A stretch of 64,000 nt of DNA from CAWINX01 sp963837585 (lineage in GTDB: Bacteria; Actinomycetota; Thermoleophilia; Solirubrobacterales; 70-9). How positions within the stretch are numbered: the first letter of the stretch is position 1; each line of letters starts with the position of its first letter. The translations under genes were made by a program, and so were the position numbers. The stretch spans positions 496,001-560,000 of the forward strand of contig CAWINX010000004.1 in the NCBI GenBank assembly GCA_963837585.1, in the 5' to 3' direction. The notes beneath the pieces are model-generated. The model ran no database searches and had not been told where the DNA came from. It worked only from the letters and a program-made list of their open reading frames with translations. Shown here piece after piece: positions 52,223 through 60,743 of this stretch.

Positions 52223-52763
52223 TTGTCCGCCTTGAGCGCGCGCTCCTTCATCGCCTTTCTCGCCGTCGCGGCCGTCGTCGGCCTGCTCAGCTATGGGCTA
52301 CTCAGCAAGGGGGCGTCCGGGCCGAGCATCGGCGACCTGGCTCCCGCCGGGCCGCTACCGCGCCTCGACGGCAGGGGCAAGGCGTCGCTCGCCGAGCAGC
52401 GCGGCCGCTGGGTGCTCGTCAACTTCTGGGCCTCCTGGTGCGTGCCGTGTCGAGAGGAGGCGCCGGCGCTCGAGGACTTCCAGCGGGCGCACGGAGGGCG
52501 TGGCTTCACAGTGCTCGGAATCGACACCCGCGACCTCAGCGGCGACGGCCAGAAGTTCGTCCGCCGCTACGCGCTCGCCTACCCGCAGCTGCGCGACGGC
52601 GACGGCCGGCGCGCCGCACGACTTCGGCACGACCGGGGTCCCGGAGAACTTCCTCGTCGACCCCGGTGGGAGGCTGCGGCTCCTGCGGCGCGGACCGGTG
52701 ACCGCCGCGTACCTGCGCGACTACGTCGCTCCGCTGCTGCCTGACGCCGGAGGCCGATCATGA
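52223..52763 (+). CDS. ccmG: CcmG/ResA-type thiol-disulfide oxidoreductase, one frameshift
   Basis: Membrane-anchored thioredoxin. The start is uncertain: in-frame TTG codons at 52223 and 52232 precede the anchor SFIAFLAVAAVVGLLSYGLL. The thioredoxin motif is VLVNFWASWCVPCREEAPAL, then FTVLGIDTRDLSGDGQKFV. Near 52608 the frame changes; the next frame has DFGTTGVPENFLVDPGGRLR (cis-Pro region) and ends APLLPDAGGRS. Corrected length about 180 residues. It keeps apocytochrome c heme-site cysteines reduced. ccmH overlaps it by ATGA, so the two ccm blocks of this window are split by 5 kb. Confidence 0.85.
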
Positions 52764-53236
52764 GCGCGCCGTCTGCCCATCGACGCGCTTTGGCGGTCGC
52801 GTTGGTGCTGCTGCTGGCTCTGGCAGCGCCGGCGATGGCGGCTCAGCCGCGCACCTCCCTCACCGACATCGAGGACGAGGTGATGTGCCCGATCTGCGGG
52901 ACGCTGCTGGGACTCTCGGACTCGCCCCAGGCCCAACGCGAGAAAGTCTTCATCAGCGAGCTGATCGCGGAGGGCAAAACCAAGGCGCAGATCGAAGACG
53001 CCCTCGTCGCCCAGTACGGGCAGGAGGTGCTGGCGCTGCCCAAGGGCTCCGGCTTCGACCTCTCCGCCTACCTGGTGCCGATCGTCGGCTTCGTCGCCGC
53101 CGCGGCGGCGCTGGCCTTCGGGGTCTCGCGCTGGCGACGGGACGCGCAATCGGCCGAACCGGCTCCGGCGGTGGAGGGACCGCAGGGCGAGGAGGCCGAG
53201 CGCCTCGACGCCGACATCGCCCGCTACGACCTTTAG
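52760..53236 (+). CDS. ccmH: Cytochrome c-type biogenesis protein CcmH
   Basis: A 158-residue protein. Signal peptide ALAVALVLLLALAAPAMA, then the periplasmic domain with VMCPICGTLLGLSDSPQAQR; CPIC replaces the LRCxxC thiol pair. KVFISELIAEGKTKAQIEDA and VAQYGQEVLALP follow, then a helix (YLVPIVGFVAAAAALAFGVS) and a short cytosolic tail. It reduces apocytochrome together with CcmG. The last bases overlap the convergent ATPase gene. Confidence 0.93.
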   Translation: MSAPSAHRRALAVALVLLLALAAPAMAAQPRTSLTDIEDEVMCPICGTLLGLSDSPQAQREKVFISELIAEGKTKAQIEDALVAQYGQEVLALPKGSGFDLSAYLVPIVGFVAAAAALAFGVSRWRRDAQSAEPAPAVEGPQGEEAERLDADIARYDL

Positions 53237-53881
53237 TTCCCCATCGCGATGATCGAGACCAGGCCGTCAATCCGCACCGGCGGCTTGCGCGGCGCCTTCG
53301 AGTTACGGGCACAGGCCAGGACCGCATCGGACTCGGCCGCAACCGTCCGCAGTGCCTCCTCGTCACTCCCCAACGGCGGGCCGTCGAGAACGACCAGCTC
53401 GTAGGCGTTGCGAAGTTTCGAGATCGCGTGGCGGAAGCCCTCTGAGGCAAGTCAGCCCGACCCCGTCGGCGGTCGCACCACCCGCCGTCACGCAGACCAA
53501 GGGCGATTCGGCGCCCTGAGACTTCGGCCCGGCGAGAACCGCGGACTGGAGGATCTGGGGCGCCTCGGCGTCGCCGAGCAGGTACTCGTGGAGACCTGGG
53601 GCCGCCTCGAGCCCGGTCGCTTCGGCGAGCGCCGGAGCGGCGAGGTCGCACTCGACCAGTGCCGCCCGCCTGCCGGTCGCGACAGCAGTGGTCGCGATGC
53701 CGATCGCGACGGCCGACTTGTCGCCGGCCTCGCCGGTCACCATCGCCACTCGGGACTCTCCCAACTCGCCCAGCAGGTTCTCGAATGCCTCGAAGTCGGC
53801 CCTGCGGACGCGCGGCGGGCCCGCCGGCGGCGCGGCAAGGGTCACCAGCACGGGCGGCTTGCGGCGTCGGCCCAGCATCAC
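53233..53881 (-). CDS. CpsD/MinD-like P-loop ATPase, one frameshift
   Basis: The N-terminal frame gives SRVAMVTGEAGDKSAVAIG, a modified Walker A, then RRAALVECDLAAPALAEAT and GLHEYLLGDAEAPQIL, the pattern of CpsD/tyrosine autokinase-like proteins (A' box ECDL). Near 53455 the frame changes and the next frame gives SEGFRHAISKLRNAYELVVL and DGPPLGSDEEALRTVAAESD (Walker B), ending ISIIAMGN-like at TAA 53233. The corrected protein has about 215 residues. The N-terminus MMLGRRRKPPVLV overlaps the argS stop. There is no Tyr-rich tail, so a BY-kinase is doubtful; a regulator of polysaccharide synthesis is possible. Confidence 0.65.
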
Positions 53882-55524
53882 ATCCGCTCCGGGGCCGAGA
53901 TCCCCAACAGGCCCAAGGACCCGGCGATCGTCCGCTTCGCGAGCAGACAGAGAGCGAGCCGCTCCGACTCGACTCCCTCTCCCTCCGCACCGACCACCTG
54001 GCAGTCGCGATAAAAAGCGTGGAAGTCCGCGGCAACCGCGGTCGAGTAGGCGCAGATTCGATGCGGGGCGCGCTTGGCGGCCGCCTCGCGCACCTCCGCC
54101 GGGAACTCAAGCAGCCGCTTGACCAGGGCGCGCTCGGCCGGCTCCAGGGGAGCGGATCTCGACGAGTCGGCGGCCGCGGGGTCCCCTCCCCCCTCCTCCG
54201 CTTTGCGCAGGATGCTGGCGATCCGGGCGTGCGCGTACTGGACGTAGTAGACGGGGTTTTCGTTTGACTGGCGACGCGCCAGGTCGAGGTCGAGGTCGAC
54301 CGTCGTGTCGTGGCTGCGCCAGAGCATGAACCAACGGGTCGCGTCGACGCCAATGTCGTCGATCAGCTCGTCGAGCGAGACGAAGTCACCACTGCGCTTC
54401 GACATCTGGGCACGCTCGCCCTCCTCGACGACGTGGACGAGGCGCATGATCAGCGCCTCGAAGTGGTCGGGATCGGCGCCCAGCGCCTCGATCGCGGCGC
54501 GCAACCGGGCGACGTAGCCATGGTGGTCGGCGCCGAGGATGTCGATCAACCTGTCGAACCCGCGCTCGAGCTTGTCCCAGTGATAGGCGACGTCGGCGGC
54601 CAGATAGGTGGGCTCGCCGCCGGCGCGGATCAGCACCCGGTCCTTGTCGTCGCCGAACTCGGTGGTGCGCAGCCATAGCGCCCCGTCGCTCTCGTAGCTA
54701 TGCCCGCCCTCGCGCAGCTGGGCCAGGGCCGCCTCGACCTCGCCGCGGTCGTAGAGGTCGCGCTCCGAGAACCAGGTGTCGAAGCCGACGCCGAACCGGT
54801 CGAGGGTGGCGCGCACGCCCTCGACCATCAGCTCGACCCCGCGCCTTCCCAACGCCTCTGTGTCCGCGGGGTCGGCGCCCTCCTCGCGAAGCCGCTCGCC
54901 GAGCTCCACCACGTAGTCGCCCTCGTAGCCGTCCTCGGGAAGATCCGTGCCGGTCATCCGGGCGGCGATCGAAGCGGCGAACCGCTCCACCTGTCCACCG
55001 GCGTCGTTGACGTAGAACTCGCGACTCGCCTCGTGCCCGACCGCCTCCAGGAGGCGGACCAGCGAATCGCCATAGGCCGCGTGGCGACCGCCGCCGACGT
55101 GCAGCGGCCCGGTCGGGTTGGCGGAGACGAACTCGACCAGGACCCGCTCCGGCGTCTCGACTCGGGAGCGCCCCAGGCCCTCTCCCGCCCCGGCCAGCGC
55201 CGCCATCGCGCGCCGGTACCAGGCATCGGAAAGGAAGAGGTTGACGAACCCGGGGCCGGCGACCTCGATCCGCTCGACGCTGTCGCCCAGGGCGCCCTCC
55301 AGCTCGCCGCGCAGCCGCTCGGCGACGTCGCGCGGCTTCTCCCCGAGCGGCGCCGCCAGCAACATCGCCGCGTTGGAGCTGTAGTCGCCCAGCTCGGGCT
55401 TGGGCGGGCGGTCAAGGGTCGGCTCGGTCCCGGTCGGCCGGCCGTCGCGCAGGGCGCGGGCGGCGGCGTCCACGGCTGCGCGCAGCTCTGCGATCGGGTC
55501 GACGGCGACAGACATCGGGCTCAT
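53878..55524 (-). CDS. argS: Arginyl-tRNA synthetase
   Basis: A 548-residue class I synthetase. Add-1 domain at the N-terminus; the HIGH region is EFVSANPTGPLHVGGGRHA; DILGADHHGYVARLRAAIEA and the KMSKS-like AQMSKRSGDFVSLDELI follow, then the anticodon-binding helices (NPVYYVQYAHARIASILRKA). It charges tRNA-Arg. It starts in an ATGA overlap with the upstream metalloprotease, so the two are coupled. A second ATG three codons later (MSVAVDP) is an alternative start. No other argS in the window. Confidence 0.95.
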   Translation of the reverse strand: MSPMSVAVDPIAELRAAVDAAARALRDGRPTGTEPTLDRPPKPELGDYSSNAAMLLAAPLGEKPRDVAERLRGELEGALGDSVERIEVAGPGFVNLFLSDAWYRRAMAALAGAGEGLGRSRVETPERVLVEFVSANPTGPLHVGGGRHAAYGDSLVRLLEAVGHEASREFYVNDAGGQVERFAASIAARMTGTDLPEDGYEGDYVVELGERLREEGADPADTEALGRRGVELMVEGVRATLDRFGVGFDTWFSERDLYDRGEVEAALAQLREGGHSYESDGALWLRTTEFGDDKDRVLIRAGGEPTYLAADVAYHWDKLERGFDRLIDILGADHHGYVARLRAAIEALGADPDHFEALIMRLVHVVEEGERAQMSKRSGDFVSLDELIDDIGVDATRWFMLWRSHDTTVDLDLDLARRQSNENPVYYVQYAHARIASILRKAEEGGGDPAAADSSRSAPLEPAERALVKRLLEFPAEVREAAAKRAPHRICAYSTAVAADFHAFYRDCQVVGAEGEGVESERLALCLLAKRTIAGSLGLLGISAPERM

Positions 55525-56781
55525 CGTATGGAGCGACCGTAGGCGACTGCGGCGCCGATCCGCTCCATCGTCGTCGGATGCGTCCCGAAGAGGAACTGGG
55601 TGACCGCCGGCGGCGAGGGATCAGCGAGGTTGGAGACGGCGAGGCGTCGCTGCAGGTCGACGAAGGCGCCGGGGTCGTGGGTCGTCTCCAGGGCGAAGGC
55701 GTCGGCCCGCGCCTCGACCTTGCGCGAGAGCTGGTTGCCCGGAACGCCGAGGACAAAGGCGGCGACGGCAACCGACAGCGCCAGAGCGGGGATCGCCGCG
55801 GGGGTGCGGAGATCGTCGCCGCGACGACGGGCCAGCGCCTCGGTGCAGAGCTGGACGAAGAGCATGCCGAGCGGGGCGATCAGGGCGACGAAAAGCAGCC
55901 CGCGGCCGATGTCGTCCGCCTTCACGTGGCCCAGCTCATGGGCGACGACCGAGCGCAGCTCGGCGGGGCTGAGCTCGCGAATCGTGTTGTCGTAGAGGAC
56001 GACGCGCTTGGTCGAGCCGAGACCGTCGACGTAGGCGTTGATCGCGGTCGAGCGGCGGCTGGCGTCGACCCGGTAGACCTGACCGATCCTCACCCCCGCC
56101 CGGCGGCCCAGGGCGAGGACCTCGGAGCGCACGCGTCCAGGCGGGAGCGGCTCGAACCGGTTGAAGACGGGAGCGAGCACCACCGGCGCCAACCAGGTGA
56201 AGGCCGCCGCGGCACCGACCACGAGAACCGCGCCGCCCAACCAGAAGCGTCGGCCGAGGCGGCGCAGCATGACCATCGCCACCGCCCCCCCGAGCGCGCC
56301 CAGGGCCATCCCGATCGCGATCGCGCGGGCCTGGTCTCCGAGCCACGGGCCCACCGCCTGAGTGGAGAGCCCGGCGTCGCGGGCACGCTCGTTGGCAAGG
56401 GCGCCGAGCGGCAGGCCGGCAAGGGCAAGGGTCAGCGAGATGCCGGCGCCGACCGCGGCGGCGCCGAGGATCGGCCGCCGGGACGCCGCGTCGAGGGCAC
56501 GGCGCAGCGGCGCCGGGCGCCAGAGGGCGAGCAGGACGAGGACCCCGCCCTCGACCGCGAGCGCGCCAAGACCGATCAGCCGCTGCGCGTCGCGGTAGTC
56601 GGAGGCGCGACGCAGCTCGGCGGCGCTGAAGTAGGAACGTTCCGCCACCGAGGCCGGCGAGATCGACTCGGCGCGGCGGGCGCATCAACCAGACCGCTCC
56701 TTCGGCGACGACGATCGCCGCCACCGCCACGACCCCGATGCGGATGGCGCTCTGACGAGTCAAATTCGTGCGGGCCGCCAC
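55521..56781 (-). CDS. M48 family membrane zinc protease (Ste24/HtpX type), one frameshift
   Basis: GTG at 56781 starts MAARTNLTRQSAIRIGVVAV, a first membrane helix. Near 56682 the frame changes to RAESISPASVAERSYFSAAE and continues to the end. Later helices include ILGAAAVGAGISLTLALAGL. The zinc site is VVAHELGHVKADD (HExxH) with the third ligand in RKVEARADAFAL (ExxxD). The corrected length of about 420 residues and the membrane layout resemble CAAX-type Ste24 proteases more than HtpX. It would cut membrane or misfolded proteins. Its stop overlaps the argS start. Confidence 0.85.
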
Positions 56782-56857
56782 TCGCCTCTACGATAGACGG
56801 CTCCTTCGTGCCGATCGGGAGGACGGTCGAGGGCAGGGCAAGCGCGAGTCGCAACCG

Positions 56858-57592
56858 ATGAACGTCGCCGTCATCACCGACATCCACTCAAACCTCCCCG
56901 CGCTCGAAGCGGTCTTCGAGGCGATCGACGCCGCCGGCGTCGAGGAGACCTGGTGCCTGGGCGATGTGGTCGGCTACGGCGCCGAGCCGGATGCCTGCGC
57001 CGAGCTGGTGCGCGAGCGATGCGCGACCTGCCTGGTCGGCAACCACGACCTCGCGGTGCTCGGCGTGCTGGACACCGCCGCTTTCTCCGAGACCGCCGCG
57101 GAGGCGGTCGAGTGGACGCGGGAGCAGGCCGGCGAACCGACGCTGGAGTTCCTTCGCGACCTGCAGCCGGACGGCGCCCGCGAGGGAGTGGGCCTCTTTC
57201 ACGGCTCTCCCCGCGATCCCGTCTGGGAGTACGTGCTCTCGGGCGATCAGGCAGAGGATTGCCTCGACGCCCAGGCGCAGCGCATCTGCCTGATCGGCCA
57301 CTCGCACGTCCCGCTGTTCTTCACCAGGCCGGACGAAGGCGGAGAGGTCCGCGGGGCCCAGACGGGCGACGGCGCCCTCTTGGAAATGGGTGAGGGAGCC
57401 TGGCTCGTCAATCCCGGCAGCGTCGGCCAGCCGCGCGACGGCGACCCTCGCGCCGCCTGGCTGGAGCTGGACACCGATGACGAGACGGCCCGCTTCCACC
57501 GCGTTCCTTACGAAATCGACCGGGCAGCGGCGGCAATCTCCGCCGCCGGCCTTCCACAGCGCCTCGGAGAGCGCCTCTATGTCGGCACGTGA
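56858..57592 (+). CDS. Calcineurin-like metallophosphoesterase (YfcE/MJ0936 type)
   Basis: A 244-residue enzyme from ATG at 56858. The metal motifs are VITDIHSNLPALEAV (DxH), WCLGDVVGYGAEPDACAELV (GDxxGYG), LVGNHDLAVLG (GNHD), and ICLIGHSHVPLFF (GHSH); VNPGSVGQPRDGDPRAAW closes the fold. Two metal ions, probably Mn or Fe, would be bound. Substrate may be a cyclic nucleotide or phosphodiester; not decidable. It is divergent from the M48 protease. Confidence 0.92.
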   Translation: MNVAVITDIHSNLPALEAVFEAIDAAGVEETWCLGDVVGYGAEPDACAELVRERCATCLVGNHDLAVLGVLDTAAFSETAAEAVEWTREQAGEPTLEFLRDLQPDGAREGVGLFHGSPRDPVWEYVLSGDQAEDCLDAQAQRICLIGHSHVPLFFTRPDEGGEVRGAQTGDGALLEMGEGAWLVNPGSVGQPRDGDPRAAWLELDTDDETARFHRVPYEIDRAAAAISAAGLPQRLGERLYVGT

Positions 57593-57642
57593 CGCTCAAA
57601 TGCAGGGAAAACCGGGTGGGGCTGTTGTCTAGACTCGCCCCA

Positions 57643-58186
57643 ATGCGCCGCCTCACCACTTCTCTCCTCGCCGTCATGCTCGGCATCGGCGCAGCAGTGG
57701 CGCTCGTCTCCTGCGGGGGAGGCGGCAATGCGAAGCTGCTGCCGGGCAACACCGCGAAGGAGATCACCGTCAACCTCGACAAGGTTGCCGAGCTCTCCAG
57801 TACCGGCGACTGCACCGCCGCCCAGGATGCGGCGCAGCAGGTGAGCGAGCAGATCGACGCGCTCGGCGGGGTCGACAAGCAGCTGAAGCAGGCGCTGCGC
57901 GACGGAGCCACGCGCCTCAACGAGGTGGTTGCCGCGAACTGCACATCGACCTCCGTCACGACGACGACTACCGACAACTCCGACGACAACTGACACCTCG
58001 CGCACGACGAAGACCGACAAGAAGCCGCCCACGAAGACCACGACCACAACGTCGACACCGACGACGACTTCAACTCAGACCACGCCGACGACGACTTCGA
58101 CAACCCCGACGACGACGACGCCGACGCCGGGTGGCGGGGGCACCGGTCCGCCCTCGGGTGGCGTCGCCCCGGGTGGGAGCGGATGA
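57643..58186 (+). CDS. Lipoprotein with Thr/Pro/Gly-rich tail, one frameshift, coupled to the kinase
   Basis: MRRLTTSLLAVMLGIGAAVA leads to a lipobox, LVSCGGG, so a lipid anchor is expected. A helical domain follows (EITVNLDKVAELSSTGDCTA, RDGATRLNEVVAANCTSTS) with two cysteines. In the first frame it stops at 57993. Shifting near 57965 extends it with a long Thr-rich, low-complexity tail (TTTSTQTTPTTTSTTPTTTT) and GGGGTGPPSGGVAPGGSG, ending at 58186. There the stop overlaps the kinase start by ATGA, which supports the longer version. Such a tail could cross the cell wall. Possible sensor partner of the kinase. Confidence 0.65.
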
Positions 58187-59403
58187 TGGAACTGGGGTCG
58201 CTCTCAGGCCGCTACGAGATCATCGACCGGCTCGGCTCGGGCGGGATGTCGAACGTCTATCGCGCCACCGACCGCACCCTGGAGCGGACGGTCGCCGTCA
58301 AGGTGCTCGCCGAGCACCTCTCCGACGACGAGCGCTTCGTTGCGCGCTTCCGCCGCGAGGCGTTGGCCGTGGCCAAGCTGATCCACCCCAACATCGTCCA
58401 GGTCTACGACACCGGGGTCGACGATGGTCGCCACTACATCGTCATGGAGTACGTGGAGGGCCGCTCCGGCGCACAGCTGCTGCAGCGCCAGGGGCCGCTG
58501 GGGCCAGAGACGACCGCTGAGATCGGCGCCCAGGCCTGCGCCGGACTCGACTATGCGCACCGGCGCGGGATCATCCACCGCGACGTCAAGCCGGGCAACC
58601 TGATGGTCGTCGGCGGTCCGGTCGGAGGCGGGGAGATGACCATGAAGCTGACCGACTTCGGAATCGCGCGGGCGATCGAACAGACCCGGATCACCCAGGT
58701 CGGCTCGGTCGTCGGCACCGCCGCCTACCTATCCCCCGAGCAGGTGCGTGGCGAGGAGGCGACGCCGGCAACCGACGTCTACGCGCTCGGCGTCGTCCTC
58801 TACCAGTTCCTCACCGGGCGCCTGCCCTACGAGGGCTCTTCCCTTGCCGAGCTGGCGGTGCGCCAGCAAAACGAGAAGCCGCTTCCCCCCAGCACCTACA
58901 ACGACGAGGTCTCCGAGACGCTGGGCGCCGCCGTGCTGCGCGCCCTCGAGGGCGACCCGAACCGCCGCTATGCCAGCGCCGACGAACTGGCCGGGGGGCT
59001 GCACCTCGGCCTGCAGGGAGAGGACGTGACGCTGCCGCTCGGCGAGGGCGCAACCCCGACCCGCGCCCTGGGTGACGGCGAGACCGCGACCCGCCACCTC
59101 GACCGCACCACCGCGCAAACCGAGTACCGCCCCGCCCCCTCACCGACCAGGCGTCCGGTGGCGCACGCGCCGCTGCCGCCAGTCGAGCCCGTACAAGCCC
59201 AACAGAAGCGCGGAGCGTTTTCGCGCTTCGTTCGCTTCATCTTCGCGCTGATCGCGCTGGTGCTGATCGCGGCGGCCGTTGCTGCCGCGGTGATCGTGAC
59301 GACCGACAAGGCGGCCGGGGTCAAGGTGACAAAGGTCGCCGGGGACACGGTCGATCAGGTCGTCACCGAGCTGAAGGACCTGGTTAAAAAGAACACGCGT
59401 TAG
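58183..59403 (+). CDS. Membrane Ser/Thr protein kinase (PknB-like, no PASTA domains)
   Basis: A 406-residue Hanks-type kinase. Gly-rich loop GSGGMSNVYRA, Lys40 in TVAVKVLAEH, catalytic IHRDVKPGNLM (Asp134), DFG at 158, activation loop with TQVGSVVGTAAYLSPEQVRG. The juxtamembrane region (280-345) is rich in Thr and Pro, likely autophosphorylation sites. One membrane helix at about 350-373 (FIFALIALVLIAAAVAAAVI) and a short 33-residue outer tail. No PASTA or other sensor domain, so the upstream lipoprotein could sense for it. Phosphatase and FHA genes are absent from the window. Confidence 0.92.
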   Translation: MMELGSLSGRYEIIDRLGSGGMSNVYRATDRTLERTVAVKVLAEHLSDDERFVARFRREALAVAKLIHPNIVQVYDTGVDDGRHYIVMEYVEGRSGAQLLQRQGPLGPETTAEIGAQACAGLDYAHRRGIIHRDVKPGNLMVVGGPVGGGEMTMKLTDFGIARAIEQTRITQVGSVVGTAAYLSPEQVRGEEATPATDVYALGVVLYQFLTGRLPYEGSSLAELAVRQQNEKPLPPSTYNDEVSETLGAAVLRALEGDPNRRYASADELAGGLHLGLQGEDVTLPLGEGATPTRALGDGETATRHLDRTTAQTEYRPAPSPTRRPVAHAPLPPVEPVQAQQKRGAFSRFVRFIFALIALVLIAAAVAAAVIVTTDKAAGVKVTKVAGDTVDQVVTELKDLVKKNTR

Positions 59404-59415
59404 GGCGGGATGTTG

Positions 59416-59537
59416 GGAGGGCCGGGGGGTACCCTCTCGCGGGCTGCCTTTTTCGCCTTTAAGTGCTCTGGCTACTCGCTGAGGGGTCAGTGCGAAAAAG
59501 AGACCGCCGCCCACAAGACGGCACCCCCCGGCCCTCC
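59416..59537. terminator. Nested inverted repeat at a convergent junction, overlapping the tgt 3' end
   Basis: Outer arms 59416-59430 and 59523-59537 (GGAGGGCCGGGGGGT) are perfect 15-base complements. Inside, CTTTTTCGC (59448-59456) pairs with GCGAAAAAG (59492-59500). The element covers the kinase-tgt convergent gap and the last codons of tgt. Like the repeats at 8157 and 28138 it could stop transcription from both sides. Confidence 0.55.
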
Positions 59538-60743
59538 TATCAAGCCGTCCAGGGGGCGCGTGAAGCTTGGATGTTCGCGGCGTAGCTGGCGAAAGTCCCG
59601 GCCTGTGATGGCGGCGCGGGCGTGGGTTGTCAGCTGGTGCATGTAGGTGAGGTTGTGTAGGCAGAGCAGGCGGACTGCGGTTAGTTCTTCGGCGCGGGAG
59701 AGGTAGCTGATGTAGTCGCGGTCGTGGTGTTGGCAGGCCGGACAGGGGCAGCCTTCCACCAGGGGGTTGCGGTCTCCCTCCCAGCCCGCCTTGCGGAGAT
59801 CCAGGCGGAAACGGGTCTCGGGATTGGTGGCGAGGGCGACGCCGTGGCGGGCCAGGCGGGTCGGGACGGCGCAGTCGAAGACGTCGAGGCCGAGGGCGAT
59901 GCCGGTCAGCAGATCGTCGACCTCGCCGATGCCGAGCAGGTGCTTGGGCGCCGCCTCGGGAAGCAACGGCGCGGTGAAGGACAGGACCTCGCGCATCTCC
60001 TCCTTGTCGCGCCCCAGCGTCCCGCCGATCGCGATCCCGTCGACCCCGGCCTCGGAGATCGCCTCTGCCGATTCGCGCCGCAGGTCCTCGTGCACCCCGC
60101 CCTGGACGATCCCGAAGACAGCCTGGCCCTGCGGGCCGTGGGCGGCGTGCCAGTCGAGGCAGCGGGTCAGCCAGCGATGCGTCCTCTCGGTCGAGCGCGC
60201 CGTGTAGTCGCGGTCGGCGTGGAAGGGCGTGCACTCGTCGAAGACGAGGGCGATGTCGGAGCCGAGCTTCGCCTGTACCTCCATCGAGACCTCGGGGGAG
60301 ATGAACAGCGAGGAGCCGTCGCGGTAGGAGCGGAAGTGGACTCCCTCCTCCTCGATCGAGACCACCGACCCCTGCTCGCCCCCCGGTCGCCCGCTTCCCT
60401 TCACCTCGTTGGCGACGCCGCCGTGAGCGAGCGAGAAGACCTGGAAGCCGCCGGAGTCGGTGATCAGGGCCCGCTCCCAACCCATGAAGCCGTGCAGGCC
60501 CCCGGCGGCGGCGATCCGGTCCGGTCCCGGGGAGACGAACAGGTGGTAGGTGTTGCCGAGGATCAGCTGGTAGCCGAGACCGGCCACCTCCGTCGACTCC
60601 AGCCCGCGCACCGTCCCCTTGGTGGCCAGCGGAATGAAGGCAGGCGTCTCGACCGGCCCGTGCGGCGTCTGCAGGATCCCCGCCCGCGCGGCCCCGTCGC
60701 GGGCCTCGATCTCAAAGGAGAGGCGACTCGGGTCGAGTCTCAC
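59487..60743 (-). CDS. tgt: tRNA-guanine transglycosylase
   Basis: A 418-residue TIM barrel. Active aspartates: LITDSGGFQVFSLAHGG and LDVFDCAVPTRLARHGVALA; GIVQGGVHEDLRRESAE is the substrate pocket and the zinc site is CPCPACQ with a later cysteine (LLCLH) and His. It exchanges guanine 34 of tRNA for preQ1 or queuine. The last ~18 residues (LIGGPGGAVLWAAVSFSH) are encoded by the inverted repeat at 59416 and are not typical, so the natural end was probably extended or changed by it. GTG start overlaps the gpmI stop. No queuosine synthesis genes are nearby. Confidence 0.92.
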   Translation of the reverse strand: MRLDPSRLSFEIEARDGAARAGILQTPHGPVETPAFIPLATKGTVRGLESTEVAGLGYQLILGNTYHLFVSPGPDRIAAAGGLHGFMGWERALITDSGGFQVFSLAHGGVANEVKGSGRPGGEQGSVVSIEEEGVHFRSYRDGSSLFISPEVSMEVQAKLGSDIALVFDECTPFHADRDYTARSTERTHRWLTRCLDWHAAHGPQGQAVFGIVQGGVHEDLRRESAEAISEAGVDGIAIGGTLGRDKEEMREVLSFTAPLLPEAAPKHLLGIGEVDDLLTGIALGLDVFDCAVPTRLARHGVALATNPETRFRLDLRKAGWEGDRNPLVEGCPCPACQHHDRDYISYLSRAEELTAVRLLCLHNLTYMHQLTTHARAAITGRDFRQLRREHPSFTRPLDGLIGGPGGAVLWAAVSFSH

